Source of the DNA: Pratylenchus scribneri
Lineage: Eukaryota > Nematoda > Chromadorea > Rhabditida > Pratylenchidae
Reading direction: 5' to 3'
DNA length: 64,000 nucleotides
NCBI GenBank assembly: GCA_030063045.1
Contig: JAQSEB010000038.1
Coordinates: 62,001 to 126,000, forward strand
The translations under genes and the position numbers were made by a program. The notes beneath the pieces were generated by a model. The model saw only the letters and a program-made list of their open reading frames with translations. It was not told the origin of the DNA and did not search any database. Positions 13,551 through 26,100 of this stretch are shown here, piece after piece (within the stretch, counting starts at the first letter, position 1; every line of letters starts with the position of its first letter).

Positions 13551-14164
13551 GATGCTTTCGACATTTGAACAAAAAAATTCATATCTGGATTTCGAGGGAT
13601 TTTTAGCTTTTGAGAGTTGCACATCCTAGGGGCAACTTTTTAACGCGCATCTCAAAAAATTGTCGGTTTCTTGATAGGGGTTTGGGTTTGGGTCGAAACC
13701 GGTTTAAAACCCGGTTTGTCCAGGTAAAACTTTTTTCCATGGACCTCAATCTACTTGAAACTAAAAACCGCTCCTAAGTTAGAGTATTAGCTACAAAATG
13801 ATATATGGGTCGGGGGGCCTACCGTGAAGTCTAAGTACCGAAAAAAATACACAAAATTTCCTACTGTAGGTGCGCGAGTCAGAAATTCCCCTATAACTTT
13901 TTTGCGAGTTGAGATAGAAGTGCGCGATAAAGAGCAAAGTTGTAGAGCTCGACGAGGCGGATCCAATGTTATATTTCTCGAGTTGCCAAACCAAACCGGT
14001 TTGGAGATATAAGCTTAAACCGGTTTAAAAAATTCAAAAATACCAGGCGACGAAGCGAGCCGTCCAAAACTTGAATAAAAAAATCTACTGGGGTACCTTA
14101 AAGCGCCCCGCGCTTTTTTCGCAACGGAAGCATGCCTTAAACCAGTGGGGTTATATACTAGAAA
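13551..14164 (+). repeat. Copy B of the three-copy repeat family, first unit of a tandem pair
   Basis: It begins GATGCTTTCGACATTT, exactly as copy C does 614 bp later, and is nearly collinear with copy C throughout. The shared core is at 13712-13809. AACCGGTT palindromes occur near 13697, 13995 and 14018. The conserved AAAGCGC hairpin is at 14100-14116. The terminal hairpin keeps its left arm (AAACCAGTGGGG, up to 14150) but lacks the right arm, and TTATATACTAG follows and runs straight into copy C. There is no coding potential. Compared with copy A it has a different middle (13820-13975) containing GCGAGTTGAGATAGAAGTGC and GCTCGACGAGGCGGATC. Confidence 0.8.
14100..14116 (+). other. Subterminal AAAGCGC hairpin of copy B
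   Basis: Perfect 7-bp stem AAAGCGC / GCGCTTT with a CCC loop. It is identical to the one in copy C, and its stem is identical to that in copy A. Confidence 0.8.
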
Positions 14165-14712
14165 GATGCTTTCGACATTTTCACATTTCAAAATTCAGCG
14201 GCTTTTCTAGGGATTTTTAGATTTTGGGACTTGCTCATTCTAGGGGCAACTTTTTAGCGCGCATTCAGGAAAACTATACGTTTTTTGATAGGGGTTTGGA
14301 TTTGGGCCGAAACCGGTTTAAAAAACGGTTTGCCCAGGTAAAACTTTTTTCCTTGGACCTCAATCGATTTGAAACTAAAAACCGCTCCTAAGTTAGAATG
14401 TTAGCTACAAAATGATATATAGGTTGGGGGGTCTACGGTGGCCAGGGAAGCCTAAACAAATACGGGAAATTTTCTATTTTAGCTGCGCGAGTCAAAAATT
14501 CCCCAATAACTTTTTTGCGAGTTGAGATAGAAGTGCGCGATAAAAAGCAAAATTGTAGAGCTCGACGAGGCGGATCTAATGGTATATTGAGCGAGCTGTC
14601 AAACCAAATCGGTTTCGAGATATAAGCTTAAACCGGTTCAAAAAAGTGAAAAACAAAGGGGCGAGCGAAGCGAGCCGTCCAAAACTTAAAAAAACCTACT
14701 GGGGTACCTTAT

Positions 14713-14729
14713 AAAGCGCCCCGCGCTTT
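14713..14729 (+). other. Subterminal AAAGCGC hairpin of copy C
   Basis: Perfect 7-bp stem with a CCC loop, located 22 nt before the terminal hairpin. Confidence 0.8.
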
Positions 14730-14751
14730 TTCCGATACGGAAGCATGCCTT

Positions 14752-14780
14752 AAACCAGTGGGGCTCTGCCCCACTGGTTT
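14752..14780 (+). other. Terminal hairpin of copy C
   Basis: The arms AAACCAGTGGGGC (14752-14764) and GCCCCACTGGTTT (14768-14780) pair perfectly over 13 bp around a TCT loop, followed by a T run. The stem resembles a rho-independent terminator in form, but in this eukaryotic setting it is better read as the structural end of the repeat. Confidence 0.9.
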
Positions 14781-15720
14781 TTTATACATAAAACAATCCA
14801 AATTAATAATATTATATTATCAATCTTTAATTATAGAAAAGTAAATCAATGGATTCTAAATAAATGAATCAATTAAATTTAATTAAATATCCATATAATT
14901 CATATGGTATTAATTATTTATATAATTATTAATTTATTTTCAAAAATAAATTTATGAAAAAAAAGGCTGTCAGTTTAGAAGGTGATAAGGGAAATATAAA
15001 TAAAAAAATTTAGAATAAATATTTTAAAAAAAATCAAAATAAATAAATTAACCAACAAAATGCATCTAGGACGGTTTCAATTTATTCAAAAAAATAATTG
15101 TAAAAAATTTCTTATAGAATATGATTAATAAATAAATTGAAAAATTCAAAATTTCTAAGTTTTTTAATGTTGAAAGCGAATATTATGGGTTTAAATTTTT
15201 GTATAAGATCGCAATGGTCTTTGAAAATTAGCATTAAGGTAGCTTTGTTTTTTTGCTAATAAATATCTAAAATTAAGAATATAAAAAAATAAAATTATTT
15301 AAATAAAAAAAATTTTTAAAATAATAAATTATAGAAGACTTCGAATCCAAATTAGAACTTTTTCACCAAAAGAGCAAAAAGACTACGGATGGATATCGTT
15401 AACAAATAAAAAGAATTAGAATGAATGTGGGTCGATATATAAAAATTTCAAAGATTATAAAATAATAAAAAAACCAAGTCCGTTTAATTCGAAACTGGTA
15501 CCAATAAAATCATAGTGAAAGATGCCAATCATTGTAAGATGACATTGAACTTCATCAATCCATTCAATTAATTAATTTTATTAATTATGTGAAAAAAATT
15601 ATTTCATTATTTTTAATAAAATAAAATAAACTCTCAAATAACATAAATAAAAGAAATCAAAAAAGAGAACAAAGACAAATTTAAATTGTTAAGTTAAATT
15701 AATTTTCTCTTTATATAAAT
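14781..15720. other. A+T-rich stretch without recognisable genes
   Basis: Low-complexity sequence with no long open frame. A weakly G+C-richer patch at about 15330-15560 has no recognisable content. Confidence 0.55.
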
Positions 15721-15825
15721 AAAAATTTTTTAAATAGAGGAATTTGAAAAGACTTATCATCGTCTTCGTTGGCGTGGTAGTTCTCAACTTCCTTTAGTTA
15801 TATATTTAGTTTTTTTATTTTAGCG

Positions 15826-15876
15826 AATCACAAGCCAGAAGCAGATTATTCCTACAAGTGTTCCTTCTGCCCTAAA
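15826..15876 (+). pseudogene. C2H2 zinc-finger-like exon relic
   Basis: Read in one frame, this patch gives NHKPEADYSYKCSFCPK and then a TGA stop at 15877, followed in frame by FVYIS. NHKPE looks like the end of one C2H2 finger plus linker, and YKCSFCPK like the start of the next, with its C-x2-C pair. A TTTTATTTTAG stretch just upstream could be a splice acceptor. A GTAGTT candidate donor near 15777 would give a short intron. The open segment before it reads EEFEKTYHRLRWR. The stop and the lack of a following histidine pair argue for a decayed fragment. The match is short, so a chance resemblance is possible. Confidence 0.35.
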
Positions 15877-16623
15877 TGATTTGTGTACATAAGCGGAATT
15901 AAAAAGAAAATTAATATGGCAAAACGATTAGAATATTCCTATATCATCCATTCCATCGAAAATCGTTCCAATCATTTATAAAAAATTTTAAAAATTAATT
16001 GAATTAATTTTTGTTATGTAAGAATTAAATTAATTATAAATTTTAAATTGTTAAAATAAAAAATCAAACTTCTTAAAATTAAAATAAAATTTTCATTTAT
16101 TATTACAATTTTTTTGCTATTTTTCACGTTATAATTTAAAAAATTAGACTTTAGAAAATATTTAAATGAAAATTATATTCTTTTTATAATTAAGAATTAA
16201 TTCAAAAAAATTTTAAAAATTATTAGGTAATATAACAATTTTATTATATAATACTTTGGAAAATTAATTTTAATTTTTTTAAAATTTACTTTAAATTTAT
16301 ATAACTTTATTAAATTAAAATTTGTAAATTTAAGTAAATAAAGAAAATACTACAAAAATTATAAATTTAATATTATTAGAATGATTATATAAAATTTAAT
16401 ATTAAATATAAATAAAATTATTTGTATTATATGTACAGGAAACGATAAACTATAAGTAATTTTGAATAAAAACCTTAACTTTTAAATAAATATAAAAAAG
16501 AAAAATGAATTTATTATTAAAATAAAATAGTTGATAAATTAAGATTTAATTGCGAATTAAAAAATAAATAATGATAATTTTTAAAAATAATTTGATAAAA
16601 ATTTAAAAGAATGATATGTCTAT

Positions 16624-17170
16624 TAATTTGGAATAATTAATAATTAAATAAATATTCCATAATAATTTGGAATAATTAATAAATACATTAATAATATATT
16701 CCATAATAATCTGAATCATTAATAAATAAATTAATAATATTATAATATTTTCAATGATAATATGGAATTATTAATAAATAAATTAATAATATATTCTAAA
16801 ATAATTTGGAATCATTAATAAATAAATTAATAATATATTCCATAATAATTTGGAATCATTATTAAATAAATTAATAATATATTCCATAATAATTTGGAAT
16901 CATTAATAAATAAATTAATAATAATTCCAAAATAATTTGGAATCATTAATAAATAAATTAATAATTTATTCCATAATAATTTGGAATCATTATTAAATAA
17001 ATTAATAATATATTATTTGCAGCCATTAATAAATAATTCAGTAATATATTCCATAATAATTTGGAATAATAAATAAATTAATAATACAGTAATTTGGAAT
17101 AATTATTTAATCAATAATACAGTAATTTGGAATAATTAATAAATTATTAATACAATAATTTGGAATAATT
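16624..17170. repeat. A+T-rich minisatellite, 44-bp unit, about 12 copies
   Basis: The repeated unit begins AATAATTTGGAATCATTAAT and ends AATATATTCCAT, 44 bp in the well-kept copies. About seven good copies lie between 16660 and 17015. Copies towards the right end are shortened to about 33 bp (ending AATACAG). Each unit has GGAAT and ATTCC, so neighbouring units can pair as imperfect hairpins. No coding potential. Confidence 0.85.
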
Positions 17171-20100
17171 GCTAAAAATTCCTTTATTTTAAGCTAATTG
17201 AAATAGCTATATTTTGCCAACATATATTAAATTAGATTGAAAAGAGAGAAGGCATACATTTTGAAAATAAATAAAATTTAATAATTAAAGTTATTATATT
17301 ATATAAAAATAATATTATCATCTGATAAGAAATTTTAAATGATTGGTTGAATAAATTTTAAATAATCCTATTGTAAGGAAATCAATCGCATGCCTATATT
17401 GATGAATAATTATAATAAATGAAAAAAATTAGTTTATATATTTTATAACTTGTTAAGAACCGACCCGCAACAAAGTTTAATATTAACAACACAAATAATT
17501 TATTAAAATTATTAATACAAAAATACGGACAAATTAATTGTTCGAAGAGAATAACACTGATACCACACATTTGCATTTAAGACACTTTTCTTCTACATTG
17601 ATTATTAATTTAAATGTGATCTGGTCTATATTAATAGTTCAGAAATTTCAATAACTTGAAATTGACAATTTAATTTTGTAGAAATTTGAAAATTTTAATC
17701 GAATTTTCCATGAAATAGAATTAATTAAATTTTGATAAAACAATAATTGATTTAAAATACTATAATATAAAAATTCTAGTCAAATTCAAGAAAATAATTT
17801 AAAATTGAGGATGGGAAACAATTTTATATTGCAAAATTACTATTGATAAAATAAAATTAAATTTTTTAAAAAATATATCAAACAATCAATCTATTAAAAT
17901 TTGATTATAAAAATTTTTTATAAAAGGCGATCAATAGACTATATGCACGATAATAATTTAAGTAATTTAATATTTTATATTATATAGAAAATATAAAAGA
18001 TTTTATATCATTTCTATAGATGGATCAATTAATAATCCAATCATCATTTATATAATTGCAATGGAATAATAATATAAAATAATCAAAATTAAATATAAAA
18101 AGCAAAAAAAAATATAAAAATTTTATCCGAAATTATATGACATTTACATAACAATTCTTAATTATAATATATTAAAAAAACAAATTAAAATAAATTTAAA
18201 CATGAAATATTCAAATGAAATAAGAAGTTAAAAATTTTTCTAATTTAGATAAAGAATTAATTAGTAACTCGCATAATCCTTTTTAAAAAAGAAATTTTAA
18301 AATTATTTTATAAATTAATAATTATTTAAATGAATTTGGCTTAATTAAAATTGTTTATATATAATAATTTGCTAATCTATAACAAAAGCAATTTTAATAC
18401 TCTTTGTTTAATTAATTTTTTAGAATAATATATTTATTTTAAAATATTTAATTTCCAAAGTAACTGAAAATAATTTTATTAAAAAAATAATTAATAGACG
18501 AGATGAATATTGTACACGGATGTGACTTATTTAAACGTGATAAAATATATGATGTTCACCGTCCAAGAATATAATGAAAAATGTTGTTCAAATTTATCTC
18601 AATTAAAAGCAATATTTGCTTATGAAGCATATATTACTATACAAGAATATATGATAATAATATTTCATGCAGTTGTCATAGAAAAATTTTAAATCTTGTT
18701 TCGTATTTAATAAAAATATAAATATCAATATAATGTGCCAAATTATTGCAAAAAAATAATCATTCAAAGTGAGATGATTAATTTTTCAAGAAAAATTACG
18801 CTTTGATAATGAGCAAGCAAACTACAAATGTTCAGTTTGAGATATTTTTAAAACTCAAAACAATAGAATAAATTATTTTATTAATATTTAATGGAAATAT
18901 ATATTTTATTAATAAAATAATTATGAAAAAAATATAATTAAAAATTTGAAATAAATTTTACTAAAATAATTTAATAATATATAAAGAAAATAAATTTTAA
19001 AAATTTATTTAACAATAAATCAATAATTACATTACAAATTTGATTAAAATACTATTATACAATTCTAAAGAGAAAATATGGTATTAAATTAAAATTTTGA
19101 CAAGTTATGGCAACCGTACATACTCACTCAATTTTATAGAATGTTACTAAAAAATTCTATAAAGAATTTATAAGAACGGATCAATTGATAATGTAATTTT
19201 TCAATTATAAATAAGATCTGCTTAAAAATTTCTAGATTTGCAGAATTGGAATATTAAATACAATGTATGATCATATATTTGCCTATGAAATTAGAAAGTT
19301 TAAATATAACATTTTAATTATTTGTTATATCAAGATAAAGATTACAAATTTCCAAATTACAATTTATAAATAAATTGATATGCGACTAGGTTCAATTTTA
19401 GGTTAAAACTTTATGGAAAAGTTTTATTTTTTTTAAACAATAAAAATAAATCATATAGATCAAATTTATTTATTTTTCTCTCAAATAAATATTGTTTCAA
19501 TGAAAAAAATAGTACATTGAAAATAATCAAACGATTATCATTAATAAAATTTATAATCAAAAAATAACAATTTAAAAATATGTTTAACCAAACGATTAAA
19601 TTTTTAAAAGAAGAAATTCTGATAAAAATTTCCTAATAAAAAAAAACAAAATCCACGAAAGAAAATGGTAGGAAAAATTTGATAAAATACATTTTCGCTA
19701 AATAGAAGAAGAAAAAATAAAAGTTTCGAAGATCGCAGATCCAGGAAAGAATGGATCGATGACAAAATAATAAAATGGATTGAGATGAAAAAATATTTTA
19801 AAATAGCTCAGAAATCTCAATTGTCCACATCGCAATATAATTTTATAAAAATAATCTATACAAATTTCTGCAAAAAAATTATTTCCAAGTATTTTTCATC
19901 AAAACAAAGGACGAAGCTTAAGATATTTTGTTCCCACATGTTGTTATACCATAAAAAAAAGAACGATACAATTTTGATATAATTTTAGTGCTTCAGAGCA
20001 ATTTATAAATTGTGGAAGTAATTATGGCTGGGAGTATTTTTATAATTTTCGAAAAGAAAATTTAATACATATATAAAATATTATTAATTTTATTGTGGTC

Positions 20101-23100
20101 ATCTTCTTTAAAAATAATATGCCTTACATAATAATAATAAATAGAAAGGCCGTCAGGTTAATGTCTCCCACAACTTCCAGTCAAAAAAATGTGAGGTAAG
20201 CGATGCGAAGCATGCAGGTTTTAGAAAGAAAAATATTTAAAATTAAATTAAAATCATTTATGTCAATATTGAATGAAAAAGCATTAATATATAATTTTAA
20301 AAATTTTCAATTATTTTTATAAAATAATTTAGTAGAAACAAGAATAGAGAAAACTTGAATCAAACACCTAGAAAATTAGTTTTTCTGCCCCGATAATGAG
20401 AATAAAAATTATGCAATTTAATAAATATAAAGAAATCCAAAAATGCCATATACGCATAAAGATTGGAAGATGAAAAAAAAATTTAAATCTGAGAAAATTC
20501 ATTAACATTTTTTAATAATTATAAGAATATATAAAAATTTAATTTAAATTCTTCATAATTGGATATTATTATTTAACATAAAAAATAATAATTTGAATTT
20601 AAGAGTTTTAAAATGATTTAATTTTTAAAATATTATTTAACTTATAATATTTTTAAAGAAAAATAAATTAAAGAAAAAGAATATTTTATTTAAATTTGAT
20701 TATCAATTAAATTTCATAAATAAAAAAAAATAAAAAAAATTAATGAAAAATTTTTTGAGAAAATCATGTGCCTGTTGGCCGGCACTATTCACCCATTTTA
20801 CATTATTTTCATTGAATTTTATTCACTGTTATACATTTTCTTTTTCATTTATTTTCACCCGTTTTTATCAAATTTCGGACGTGGGTCCGTCCTAAAAATT
20901 TGGTCCATGTTCAAAAATAAATATTTTACAATTGGATAATATAAATTATTATTCATTTTCGTTAAAAAATTTTATTTAGTTAAAAAATATTGGTTAGATA
21001 AATTATAAAATATATGAATTAATTGGAAAAATCATGAAAATTTGTTATTTTAAAATAGTTAACAAATTTTCCAAATCAAAAATACGAAATAATAAATAAA
21101 AACAAATATCGCAAACTAATCTTTTCATTAAAATAATTTAAATAATGTAATAATAAATTATTTTTTAGGAACAAATAATTGAGATTGAAATTGCAAATTT
21201 GTTTAAAAATTTATTGAAGATTTATGGTGATCAATGTATTCAGGAATAAAAAAATTTCATACAAGTATTGCAATTGGTGCGAACAATAAAATAGTAGGGG
21301 CGATTTCTTATGAAAATAGACCAAAAACAATAATCATCAAATTATTGGGTGTCAGGGGAGAAAAATAAAAATTTATTGTTGGATGGAATTTTTGTATTAG
21401 ATTTGGAATAATAAAAAAAATATTTAATAATTTTTCTAGTTATATTTGAATGCAAGTATAAATGATATAAAAGATTTTTAAAATTTTATTATAAATATTA
21501 TATAAATGTAATAATTTATTTTATAATAGAAAATTAAAAAATTTTGCGTAATTTATCTTAAATATTTTAATAAAAATAAATTCATCGGACATAATTATGA
21601 TGAATTTATGCCGTTCCAATGCAGAATAATCTTAAAATTTGTAATAATATTCGTCCGTAAAAATTGCGAAACATAAAAATATATGTAAATGAAAAATAAT
21701 ATATTTATTATTTATTGAGTTTACACTGTTAATCGCTGTAAAGTTGAAAATTGAAAATAATTTTTGATTCATATACATTTATGTGATTAAATATGCAACA
21801 AATGAAAAATTATATAAAATTTTTCAGAAAATTTTTTTATATTATTTATCGATAAAGTAAAAATAAGAAACAAGGCAGATATGAAATTTTAATAATAAAT
21901 AATGAATATAGAAAAATATAATTTTAATGATAAATAAAATTAAAATAGTTTAATTATATGTTAAATAAAAAGAATTTAAAAAATTTCTATTAAATCATAT
22001 CTTAAAGAAATACATAAAAAATTACTAAAAATTTTTAGCAGAAATTTTCTAGATATTATATTAATAATAAAAAAAAATTAAAAAAAATATATATTGAAAT
22101 ATAAAAATTGCTATATTAAATAAATAGAAAAAATGACAATAATTAAAAATTTTATAATATTCTTAATCATATTTATTTAAATAAATAAATAATTTTAAAT
22201 GTCCTAGACAAAAATTAATTTTAAAAAATGAAATGAAAAATTAGAAAATTAAAATATTTTCATATAATATTATTTAATGAGAGAATATTCAGCGATTACC
22301 TATTAAATAAATAAAAGAAATTTTCCCGAATTAATAATGTTCTTCATTTAGGGATTATAAAAGAATTATTATAAGGAATTTTTAAGCGCTGGTTGACGAA
22401 ACGTTAATAAATAATGTTATTAATTAAAATGTTTATTAAAATAATTTAAATTAGTCTTTTTTGTTAGAAATAAATTTATTCTTAAAATAATTTTAACAAA
22501 AATTTTTATTTTTTAAAATACAAAAATTATTTTGTTGAGAAAAATGATTAAAGAAAAAATAAAATTTATCTATAAATTATAATGTAATTATATTGTGAAA
22601 ATATATAAAATGTAAAATTTTATGAAAAATGGAAAAATTATTTGAAAAAATTTTCTCTATTATAAGAAGATTAATTATAAATTATTTTTTAAAATAAATT
22701 AAAATAATAGTAATTTAATAAAAAATAATAAAATTCTTTCAAATTAATGAAACAAAGGAAATTAATATATGATTGTATAATATCATGATCAAATTGAGCG
22801 GAATTTTTATTTAAATTACTACTTCCTCATTACAGGAACGGAATTGATCGATTTGTATCAGGTTATATTAATTTAGAATTGGTTCCTAAGTAAGAATAAT
22901 AATTTAAAATCTGATAAAGTAAAGAAAAAGAGGAAAAATAAAGAATATATTTTTAAAAAGCATAAATGTTTTTTCGCTTGCAATATTCGAGTTAGTTTTG
23001 ATTCGTTCTTTTTAATTAAGAAACATTATAAAATGAATATCAAATAATTTTTAAATTTTATTAAGTTTCAGGAAAAGGATTTATTGTCAATGTATAAATT

Positions 23101-26100
23101 GATGTTGTAAAAATTTACTTTTCTCGAAGATGACTAATTAAATACTGAAATTTTAAATTAAAAAACTAAATTTTTACTGAAATTTTATGAGTTAAATATA
23201 CAATTTTTTAATTCTTTAATTATTAAAAATAAATAGAAAATTTTAATCAATTATTTCTAAATAATATTAAACTAAGAAAAAGCAAAAAAATTTAACTATC
23301 TCATAAAAATTATAAAATTATAAAATTTTATAATAAAAATCCACATTAAATTTGAACTTTAAATTTATGCACATAAATATAATTAATATTTAATTCTCTT
23401 TTTTTAGGCAATGCTGATAACGTATTTGGTCTCACCAAGAAGATCAGGATATAGCCGCGATAAAGAATAATAATTGTATTGTGCAAAATTTTTTTAAATA
23501 AAATTTCTAACAGTTATTTTATCATCTATTAAATTTTTTATTATAAATTTTAGAACTGACTTGGAAACTATATTTGGAATTCCCAAAAAAATTTTTAAAT
23601 AAATAGAAAATTAAAAATTTAAATTAAAAAAATATGTAAATATATAAATATTTTTTTCTTTTTAATAATAAAAAATTAGGCGAATGAAGTCATGTAAAAA
23701 TCGTTAACAAAATCCTGGGAACAATTTAAATTATGAAAAAATATTTTAAAAAATTTAAAAAAATTACTAGACAAAAAAAATAAAAATATAAATATTTTTT
23801 AAATTTGAATAAACAAATAAAAAATCGGTGGCTAATTTGCTATTGAAAAAAATTGAATTAATGGTTAACCATTATCTGTTAAAAAATTTATTACTGTTGT
23901 CTTTTTCTAATTTTCTGATTGTATATTTTTGAAATAAAAGAACTAAATTCGAAAAATGAAAGTAATTTTGAAAATATTTATAAATAAAATATTACAAGGC
24001 AGAATTACGAGAATAAAGATATTCAAAAAGCGAGTAAAATTTTTTTAATTATTATAAATCTTTTTTAAAATTTTTTTGGCAAAAATTTTTCTCATCGATT
24101 GGGTTCAATATTGAGGAAAGCATACTCTTTATCATTTTTTGGAATCAATATATTCCTTCAGAAATTTTATAAAACATTAATTAAAAATATTAAATCGATT
24201 AAAAAATGTAAATTTTAAAGCTCATATCAAATGGCGACCCTTGCAGGAAAAAACATCATTTTCCTTTTTGCATATTTTAGACCCAAGTATTGATGGCCTA
24301 AACCACTGATTTTGCCATATGAAATGGAACATCAATCTGGTACACTATAAATATATTCATAAAATATTAAATTTTTAAAATAAATTCGAGCAAAATATAA
24401 TATAAAAAATTCCATTTAATTAGAAATATAATGAGAGTTAAAAATAAAAATTAATTTAAATATATTATTTAATGGCAATAGATGATGACTAAAAAATTAT
24501 TAAATATTTTATGAAATAGGCATGACAAAGCTAATTGAAACAAGCTATTATAATATAATTTCTGTTGAATTGTAAATTGAACTAATCACTATTAGTAAAA
24601 ATTTACTAAAATTCAAAATATAAAAATGTAATATGGGAAAAAATAAACATATGTATTTAAAAAAAAATTATATTTCAAAAAGTTTGATTAATTTTATTAA
24701 CTTATTTTTGTTGAAAATTTTAATAATACTTGAATATGAATGAAAGTTAAAACTAAATAAAATTAGATTGTATAAAAATTTAATTTAAATATTTGTCTAA
24801 GTGATTTAAAACAGATTTTCGAATACACGAATTCAAGATTCTGAGTTAGTTTTATGCAAACCATATCATCCAATGGAGGAATTCGCTAATTCCAGGAAAG
24901 TATCGTATATCTGAATAAAAGGGTAAAAAATAAAAATTTTTTGTAAATTTAAAAAAATAAATAGAATTATATCATAATTTAATAAAAAAAATTTTGAATA
25001 AAAAGCAAAATCAAGATTTATAAATTTATTTTAAAAATTTTTTTAAATATAATATGAAAATGAATTAAAAAAAATTATTTTAAAACTAATTATTATTAAA
25101 ATAATTAGTTGAAATAAAAAACACTTATAAAATTGTGATGAAAATTATTAAATAATTATAAAATTTTCCTCTCTGAAATTTTAAAGAGTTATATTAAAAA
25201 TTGACATTATATATGCTGATAGAGTTTTATTGGTAAAGTTTAAAGAAGACGGTCATGAAAATTAATATTCCACTTTAATCTTTGAAGTTAAATTAAATTT
25301 AATATATTAAAAAAATTTAAAAAAAAATAATTTTTTTGTCAATTCATTAAATTGAATCTTAATTTATAAATTTTTATGATTTAAAATTTACATTTATTCT
25401 TATTTTTGAACAAATTAATGAAAAAAAGTAATTTTTAAATTAGCATTTTATTTTTTATAATGTATCAACCAATAAAATATTTTATTGACACTAATATATA
25501 TAATTTGAAATTGGGCAGGAAAGAATATGCTTGAATATTAATTAGTTATATGTAAAATATAACAAATTAGTAGAATAAGATACCTCAATGTCATTTTTTT
25601 TAAAAAATTAATAACAACAAATTTAATAACAAAGAAAACAAAATTTAAATTCTGTTGGATTGTCTTTTCCGATAATTTAAAATTAATAAATTTAAAATTA
25701 AATTTACATTGATCTATAAATAATTTACATATGCATTGAAAATATAATCATAATAAAAATAAAATCAAATATTTTTTCTGCATTAAATAAAGAATATTAT
25801 AAATAAATACTGCAAAACTTTTTGATAATTTGAAATATCTCAATTTTTATTTAAATTATATTTTAAATCTTGATCTTGAATGAATTGGTATTTTAAGATC
25901 AAATTTTTATTATTTGACATTTTACAACGACCAAGTTTTTAGAATTATTTTTTATCGATAACCACACAGAAAATGCGGTTTATACAATAATTGAAAAGGT
26001 TATTTTTATAAATTTTTATAAATAAATATCAATAAATTCTAAGATGGAACCAATCAATAAAAATTTAATATGCCGGAAATTAAAATTCTCTAGAGAAATT

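Larger units (their letters stand above)
14165..14780 (+). repeat. Copy C of the three-copy repeat family, second unit of the tandem pair
   Basis: It is head to tail with copy B and differs from it by scattered substitutions and small indels, so the duplication is not recent. The shared core is at about 14326-14426. It ends with both hairpins intact. The copy's AACCGGTT motifs are partly decayed (for example AAATCGGTTT near 14607). No protein is encoded. Tandem head-to-tail arrangement is known for satellites and for some rolling-circle elements, but neither a Helitron 5'-TC/3'-CTRR pair nor terminal inverted repeats are clear. Confidence 0.8.

Noticed and set aside
13791..14012. Open frames of 62-67 codons on both strands inside repeat copy B
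   Set aside because: Neither the tandem partner copy C nor copy A shows any sign of a conserved protein here. The frame is open because the repeat is G+C-richer.
14752..14780. Bacterial-style rho-independent terminator (GC-rich stem followed by T run)
   Set aside because: The window is eukaryotic (LTR retrotransposon, no operons). The hairpin is a shared end of a repeat family, not the end of a gene.
13551..14780. Helitron assignment for the tandem repeat copies
   Set aside because: The hairpin near one end and the head-to-tail array fit, but the expected TC start and CTRR end are not found consistently across copies, and no Rep/helicase coding sequence is present.
16624..17170. CRISPR-like array
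   Set aside because: Units are directly adjacent without unique spacers, the sequence is almost pure A+T and the genome is eukaryotic. It is a minisatellite.
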